This document shows, piece after piece, positions 61,736 to 64,000 of a DNA stretch of 64,000 bases (its first letter is position 1; the number at the start of each line of letters is the position of its first letter). The translations under genes were made by a program, and so were the position numbers. The stretch is taken from contig NZ_FNYJ01000002.1 in the NCBI RefSeq assembly GCF_900108875.1, positions 39,921-103,920 on the forward strand. The letters are read 5' to 3'. Source of the stretch: Pseudomonas sp. NFR16 (lineage in GTDB: Bacteria > Pseudomonadota > Gammaproteobacteria > Pseudomonadales > Pseudomonadaceae). A model generated the notes under the pieces. That model made no database searches. It had not been told where the DNA came from and saw only the letters and a list, made by a program, of their open reading frames with translations.

Positions 61736-63312
61736 CTCAAAGCACAAGATCGTTCAGCGACATCCGTAAAGCCCTGTTGGCGCGGGAGGAAGTCGCGCTG
61801 GTGGATGTGCGCGAGGAGGCGCCTTTCGCCGAATCTCACCCGCTGTTCGCCGCCAACATTCCCCTCTCCAAACTGGAACTGGAGGTCTTTTCCCGCATCC
61901 CACGTCGCGACACGGCCGTCACGCTCTATGACAATGGCGAAGGCCTGGCCGAGGTGGCGCTGGAGCGGCTGACATCGCTGGGCTACAGCAACGTGAAGCT
62001 GCTCGAAGGCGGACTGCAGGGCTGGGGCGACGCCGGCGGCGAGCTGTTCATCGACGTCAACGTGCCAAGCAAGGCGTTCGGCGAGCTGGTCGAGCATCAC
62101 CGGCACACGCCGTCGCTGGCGGCCGAAGAAGTCAAACAGCTGCTCGATGCCAAGGCCGATGTGGTAGTGCTGGACGCGCGCCGGTTCGATGAATACCAGA
62201 CCATGAGCATTCCCACCGGTGTCAGCGTGCCCGGCGCCGAACTGGTCCTGCGCGCGCGCGAGCTGGCGCCGGATCCCAAGACCCGGATCATCGTCAATTG
62301 CGCAGGTCGCACCCGCAGCATCATTGGCACCCAGTCGCTGGTCAACGCGGGCCTGCCCAACCCGATCTCGGCGCTGCGCAATGGCACCATCGGCTGGCTG
62401 CTGGCAGGCCAGACACTGGATCATGGCCAGTCGCGCCGCTTTCCCGAGGTCAAAGAGGCAACCCGGCAAACCGCGCGTTCCGATGCGCGTCATGTCGCCG
62501 ACCGTGCCGGCGTCAAGCGCGCCAGACGCGCCGAACTGAAAGCCTGGCAGGCTGATACCGCGCGCACCACGTACCTGTTCGATGTGCGCACGCCGGAGGA
62601 ATATGAAGCCGGTCACGTGCCGGGCGCGCGCTCGACACCGGGCGGGCAGCTGGTGCAGGAGACCGATCACTACGCCAGCGTGCGCGGCGCACGTATCGTG
62701 TTGGTGGATGACGACGGCGTGCGGGCGAACATGTCGGCCTCATGGCTGGCCCAACTGGGCTGGGAAGTGTTCGTGATCGATGACCTGCGAGCAGGCGACT
62801 TCAGCGAAAAAGGCGCCTGGAATGCGCCCGTCCCCACACCTTGGCAAGTGGAAGAAATCACCGCCGACACCCTGCGCCAATGGCAGCAGCATGCCGGTGT
62901 GGCCGTGCTCGACTTCACCGCCAGCGCCAACTACGTGAAGCAGCACATCCCCGGCGCCTGGTGGACCTTGCGCGCCGACCTGTCCAATGCCCTGCGTAAA
63001 ATTCCTGCGGCCGAGCGCTACGTCCTGACGTGCGGGAGCAGCAAGCTGGCGCGTCTGGCGGTGCCCGAAGTCGAGGCGCTGACGGGCAAGCCGGTATTTT
63101 TACTCAAGGACGGTACCGCCAGCTGGATGGCTGCCGGGTACGAGCTCGAACAAGGTGAAACCCATCTGGCCTCCCCGCGCATCGACCGCTATCGTCGGCC
63201 CTATGAAGGCACTGAGGCACCCCGCGAAGCCATGCAGGCGTATCTGGACTGGGAGTTCGGTCTGGTCGAGCAGTTGGGTCGAGACGGCACACACGGTTTC
63301 CACGTGATCTGA
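61732..63312 (+). CDS. Four-domain rhodanese-like sulfurtransferase
   Basis: A 526-residue protein with four rhodanese modules: about 8-105, 125-228, 262-357 and 372-480. Active-loop cysteines exist only in module 2 (NCAGRTRS, C190) and module 4 (TCGSSKLA, C434); in modules 1 and 3 the position is aspartate (YDNGEG; VDDDGV). The first active loop, CxGRTRS, resembles sulfurtransferases that use thiosulfate or persulfides. Translationally coupled to the thiol dioxygenase gene, it probably moves or releases sulfane sulfur arising from the substrate. The C-terminal tail (about 480-526) is not rhodanese-like. Confidence 0.9.
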   Translation: MTQSTRSFSDIRKALLAREEVALVDVREEAPFAESHPLFAANIPLSKLELEVFSRIPRRDTAVTLYDNGEGLAEVALERLTSLGYSNVKLLEGGLQGWGDAGGELFIDVNVPSKAFGELVEHHRHTPSLAAEEVKQLLDAKADVVVLDARRFDEYQTMSIPTGVSVPGAELVLRARELAPDPKTRIIVNCAGRTRSIIGTQSLVNAGLPNPISALRNGTIGWLLAGQTLDHGQSRRFPEVKEATRQTARSDARHVADRAGVKRARRAELKAWQADTARTTYLFDVRTPEEYEAGHVPGARSTPGGQLVQETDHYASVRGARIVLVDDDGVRANMSASWLAQLGWEVFVIDDLRAGDFSEKGAWNAPVPTPWQVEEITADTLRQWQQHAGVAVLDFTASANYVKQHIPGAWWTLRADLSNALRKIPAAERYVLTCGSSKLARLAVPEVEALTGKPVFLLKDGTASWMAAGYELEQGETHLASPRIDRYRRPYEGTEAPREAMQAYLDWEFGLVEQLGRDGTHGFHVI

Positions 63313-63357
63313 CGCTCTGAGCAGAAGGCTGCATGAGCGCCTGCCGCGATGTAAGGC

Positions 63358-63635
63358 TCACTCCCACAGAGATCTCCGGGTATTCCCGAACGCTCCGGCC
63401 ACGCCCAACTCCTGTAGGAGCGCGCTTGCCCGCGAAGACTGGTTTCCAGCCGAAGCATCTCCGGCGGGCACACCGGCCAATCGCGGGCAAGCGCGCTCCT
63501 ACGGGGGTACTCGGGGCTGACGGGTATCGAGCCAGGGCACAAACCTGTGGGGCAAGCTTGCTCATGAACGCTGACTTCCAGACGCTACATCTCTACAGCA
63601 TGCACCGACCTCTTCCCGGCTGAAGCCGGTCCTAC
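63358..63635. repeat. First copy of a 367-bp tandem repeat
   Basis: The sequence from TCACTCCCACAGAGATCTCC (63358) recurs from 63725 with an offset of 367-368 bases and only a few differences. The block carries an inverted REP pair and the left part of a second, and no gene. Confidence 0.85.
63414..63502. repeat. REPIN (GCGCGCTTGCCCGCG family), first copy
   Basis: Perfect 22-bp inverted arms, GTAGGAGCGCGCTTGCCC... at 63414-63435 and its complement at 63481-63502, enclose 45 bases. A typical mobile REP doublet. Confidence 0.9.
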
Positions 63636-63677
63636 AGACGCTGCGAGCTTTTCGTAGGACCGGCTTCAGCCGGGAAG
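63612..63677. repeat. REPIN (CGGCTGAAGCCGG family)
   Basis: Perfect 24-bp arms beginning CTTCCCGGCTGAAGCCGG (63612-63635) and ending in the reverse complement (63654-63677), around an 18-base centre. A second REP family, unlike the neighbouring pair. Confidence 0.9.
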
Positions 63678-63724
63678 CGTCGGGCGTCACGCCATTGATC
63701 GAGGGGCTGTTAAAGACAGTTGGT

Positions 63725-64000
63725 TCACTCCCACAGAGATCTCCGGGTATTCCCGAACGCTCCGGGCACGCTCCACTCCCGTAGGAGCGCGCTTGCCCGC
63801 GAAGACTGGTTTACAGCCGAAGCATGTCCGGCGGACACACCGGCCAATCGCGGGCAAGCGCGCTCCTACGGGGGTACTCGGGGCTGACGGGGTATCGAGC
63901 CAGGCCACAAACCTGTGGGGCAAGCTTGCTCATGAACGCTGACTTCCAGACGCTACATCTCTACAGCATGCACCGACCTCTTCCCGGCTGAAGCTGGCCC
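63725..64000. repeat. Second copy of the 367-bp tandem repeat (cut by window edge)
   Basis: Aligns with 63358-63632 nearly base for base, including its REPIN (63781-63869, again with 22-bp perfect arms). It ends at the window edge within a CGGCTGAAGC element, so further copies may follow. Confidence 0.85.

Overview
The window is GC-rich chromosomal DNA from a Pseudomonas, most likely of the fluorescens/syringae lineage. The evidence is conserved gene order (methyltransferase-rnhA-dnaQ divergent from gloB-mltD; yej transporter-fabI-ppiD-hupB-lon-clpX-clpP-tig; tRNA Arg-His-Leu-folD; glnS-cysS opposite ppiB-lpxH) together with Pseudomonas-type REP/REPIN repeats. No rRNA, prophage, insertion sequence or CRISPR array was seen. 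Most of the window is core genome with small accessory inserts.

Layout. 1-5225: end of a cytochrome b561 gene, an EmrAB-like HlyD/MFS efflux pair, an XdhC-type chaperone gene and a DUF427 gene. 5394-7541: one reading frame joining EgtB and EgtD, the two signature enzymes of ergothioneine synthesis. 7768-10820: a TetR regulator and a valine-catabolism pair (3-hydroxyisobutyryl-CoA hydrolase, acyl-CoA dehydrogenase). 10808-16141: a 1777-residue DUF6543/dermonecrotic-toxin-like protein with a C-terminal HExxH motif. 16530-23181: FMN reductase, a small hypothetical gene, a streptothricin-acetyltransferase-like GNAT, dnaQ, rnhA, a methyltransferase, gloB and mltD. 23403-31630: a YejABEF-type peptide importer with two tandem binding proteins, then fabI. 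31904-41178: the folding/proteolysis block ppiD-hupB-lon-clpX-clpP-tig and three tRNA genes, all on the minus strand. 41487-42341: folD. 42417-50744: a six-gene GlpSTPQUV-like ABC importer divergent from an AcoR-type sigma-54 activator. 50990-56500: cysS, glnS, ppiB, lpxH and two small genes. 56546-63312: an organosulfur cluster (orphan sulfonate-type binding lipoprotein, SsuD-like monooxygenase, class II aldolase, LysR regulator, thiol dioxygenase, four-domain rhodanese). 63358-64000: a tandemly duplicated block of REPINs.

The most interesting signals are these. (i) AT-rich near-identical boxes built on CTAAGCTAATTAT lie in three promoter regions of the organosulfur cluster and suggest one LysR-controlled regulon. 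(ii) Seven copies of TGAACA lie within 70 bp between the sigma-54 activator and the Glp-type operon, upstream of a good -24/-12 promoter. (iii) The two Glp ATPases carry complementary motif losses that predict one canonical and one degenerate ATP site. (iv) EgtB and EgtD are fused in one frame. (v) There is a large solitary toxin-like protein. All functions are inferred from reading the sequence; no database search was run.
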